Below, one piece after another: positions 5,788-6,684 of a DNA stretch of 6,684 bases. Location of the stretch: contig CANQZS010000102.1 of NCBI GenBank assembly GCA_947628385.1, positions 1 to 6,684 on the forward strand. The letters are read 5' to 3'. A program made the translations under genes and the position numbers. The notes under the pieces are model-generated. The model was not told the origin of the DNA. It saw nothing but the letters and a program-made list of their open reading frames with translations, and did not search any database. The stretch comes from an uncultured Clostridia bacterium. Lineage in GTDB: Bacteria; Bacillota; Clostridia; Oscillospirales; Ruminococcaceae. The first letter of the stretch is position 1. Each line of letters begins with the position of its first letter.

Positions 5788-6624
5788 ATGCTGGAAATTC
5801 TTGAAAGACCCTACATCTCAAGTCCGCGCGGACTGTCATCGGCGGAGGCGGCGGAAGCATTGAAAAAATACGGGGAAAATTCCCTTGCAAAGGAGAAAAA
5901 GGCTCAGCCGCTGAAAATTTTTATCGGTCAGTTCAGAGACATTATGATAATGATATTGCTTGCGGCGACCGTAGTATCTTTTTTCCTCGGTGAGATCTAC
6001 GACGCCGTAACGATAATCATTATAGTGCTGCTGAACGCCGTTCTCGGATTTATACAGGAGTACAGAACGGAAAAAACTCTTATCGCTCTTAAAAGCATGA
6101 CCGCTCCCTCGGCAAAATGCTGGCGGGACGGCTCTCTTGTCACGATCCCCGCTGCGGAGCTCGTTCCGCAGGATATTATCCGGCTCGAAGCAGGAGACAA
6201 GGTCCCCGCAGACTGCGTGATCCTTTCCTGCAAAGGACTGCTTGCCGAAGAGAGTATACTTACCGGCGAATCCACGGCAGCCTCCAAAACATCGGGAGAT
6301 CCTGCGGACACCGATAATTCCATAGGAAAAGACACCGTTGTATACAGCGGAACGGTCATCGTCAAAGGCACTGCGGAAGCAAAGGTCATCGCCACCGGTC
6401 TTAATGCCCAGATGGGACGTATCTCCGGTATGCTTACCGAAATAGAAGATGAAATGACCCCCTTGCAGAAAAGACTTGCCGAGCTTGGAAAGATCATCGC
6501 GATCATCTGTCTTGTGGTCTGTGCGGCGGTCAGCGGAGCCGGTATACTGCGCGGAGAGCCGGTATTTGATATGCTCATGACCGGCATAACCATAGCCATA
6601 GCCGCGATCTCCCCGCTACGGTGA
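5788..6624 (+). CDS. Cation-transporting (Ca2+-type) P-type ATPase, N-terminal part, frameshifted
   Basis: P-type ATPases of this kind pump cations, typically Ca2+, across the cytoplasmic membrane using an aspartyl-phosphate intermediate. The 278 readable residues contain an N-terminal cation-ATPase domain (GLSSAEAAEALKKYGEN, 15-31), helices M1 (about 52-67) and M2 (about 72-90), the actuator domain with GDKVPAD (136-142) and the dephosphorylation motif LTGES (158-162), and helices M3 (about 235-253) and M4 (about 260-274). The frame then ends SPLR-stop at 6622-6624, exactly where relatives read AAIPEGLPATVTIALALA. The protein should be roughly 850-900 residues with a DKTGT phosphorylation site downstream, so this product cannot work as a pump. 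The matching continuation is found in another frame from 6612. It stands divergent from the aspartokinase gene and shows no tie to the fuc operon. Either a pseudogene or a 10-base assembly/sequencing gap; ion specificity is by family resemblance only. Confidence 0.85.
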   Translation: MLEILERPYISSPRGLSSAEAAEALKKYGENSLAKEKKAQPLKIFIGQFRDIMIMILLAATVVSFFLGEIYDAVTIIIIVLLNAVLGFIQEYRTEKTLIALKSMTAPSAKCWRDGSLVTIPAAELVPQDIIRLEAGDKVPADCVILSCKGLLAEESILTGESTAASKTSGDPADTDNSIGKDTVVYSGTVIVKGTAEAKVIATGLNAQMGRISGMLTEIEDEMTPLQKRLAELGKIIAIICLVVCAAVSGAGILRGEPVFDMLMTGITIAIAAISPLR

Positions 6625-6684
6625 CTATAGCGCTTGCTCTTGCGGTAAGCAGAATGTTAAAGAAAAAAGCTCTTGTACATAAGC
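6612..6684 (+). pseudogene. Out-of-frame continuation of the P-type ATPase, cut by window edge
   Basis: From CCC at 6612 the next frame reads PATVTIALALAVSRMLKKKA followed by LVHK up to the edge with no stop. This is the standard sequence after the PEGL motif in helix M4 of type II P-type ATPases. It has no start codon context of its own, so it is the rest of the upstream gene rather than a separate gene. Confidence 0.85.

Noticed and set aside
5997..6599. 200-residue minus-strand open frame, rich in serine
   Set aside because: Antisense shadow of the P-type ATPase; low-complexity composition typical of a reverse frame.

Overview
The window looks like a chromosomal segment from an anaerobic gut Firmicute, probably a Ruminococcus-like member of the Oscillospiraceae/Clostridia. 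That guess rests on strong AGGAGG-type ribosome binding sites, sigma-A promoters with TATAAT boxes, an anaerobic lactaldehyde-to-propanediol branch, and the style of the aspartokinase and P-type ATPase. It is an inference from protein and signal style, not from a phylogenetic marker.

Left two thirds (positions 1-4053, all minus strand): a deoxyhexose (L-fucose, possibly also L-rhamnose) catabolic operon. A near-consensus promoter at 4025-4053 drives, in order, fucA (fuculose-phosphate aldolase), a small four-helix membrane protein of unknown function, fucO (lactaldehyde reductase), fucU (fucose mutarotase) and a RhaB/FucK-type sugar kinase that runs off the left edge. Together they would anomerise the sugar (FucU), phosphorylate the ketose (kinase), cleave it to dihydroxyacetone phosphate and L-lactaldehyde (FucA), and reduce the lactaldehyde to 1,2-propanediol to recycle NADH (FucO). 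The isomerase and a transporter are not in the window. A well-formed intrinsic terminator lies between fucO and fucU, so the mutarotase-kinase pair is probably expressed at a different level from the aldolase-reductase part.

Middle (4054-5564): a roughly 180-base intergenic stretch holds an inverted repeat beside the fuc promoter, a GC-rich palindrome and the terminator of the next gene. Then comes a stand-alone aspartokinase (minus strand) with two ACT-type regulatory domains and its own sigma-A promoter.

Right end (5565-6684): a 223-base divergent intergenic region, then the N-terminal part of a plus-strand cation-transporting (calcium-type) P-type ATPase. Its reading frame is broken at about 6610 by what looks like a 10-base deletion that removes most of the membrane PEGLP ion-binding motif. 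The correct frame resumes immediately and runs to the window edge. This is either a recent pseudogene or a sequence error.

No tRNA, rRNA, CRISPR array, insertion sequence or phage gene was seen. Most of the window is ordinary metabolism. The points worth a second look are the broken ATPase, the internal terminator with a duplicated arm, and the unexplained membrane protein inside the sugar operon.
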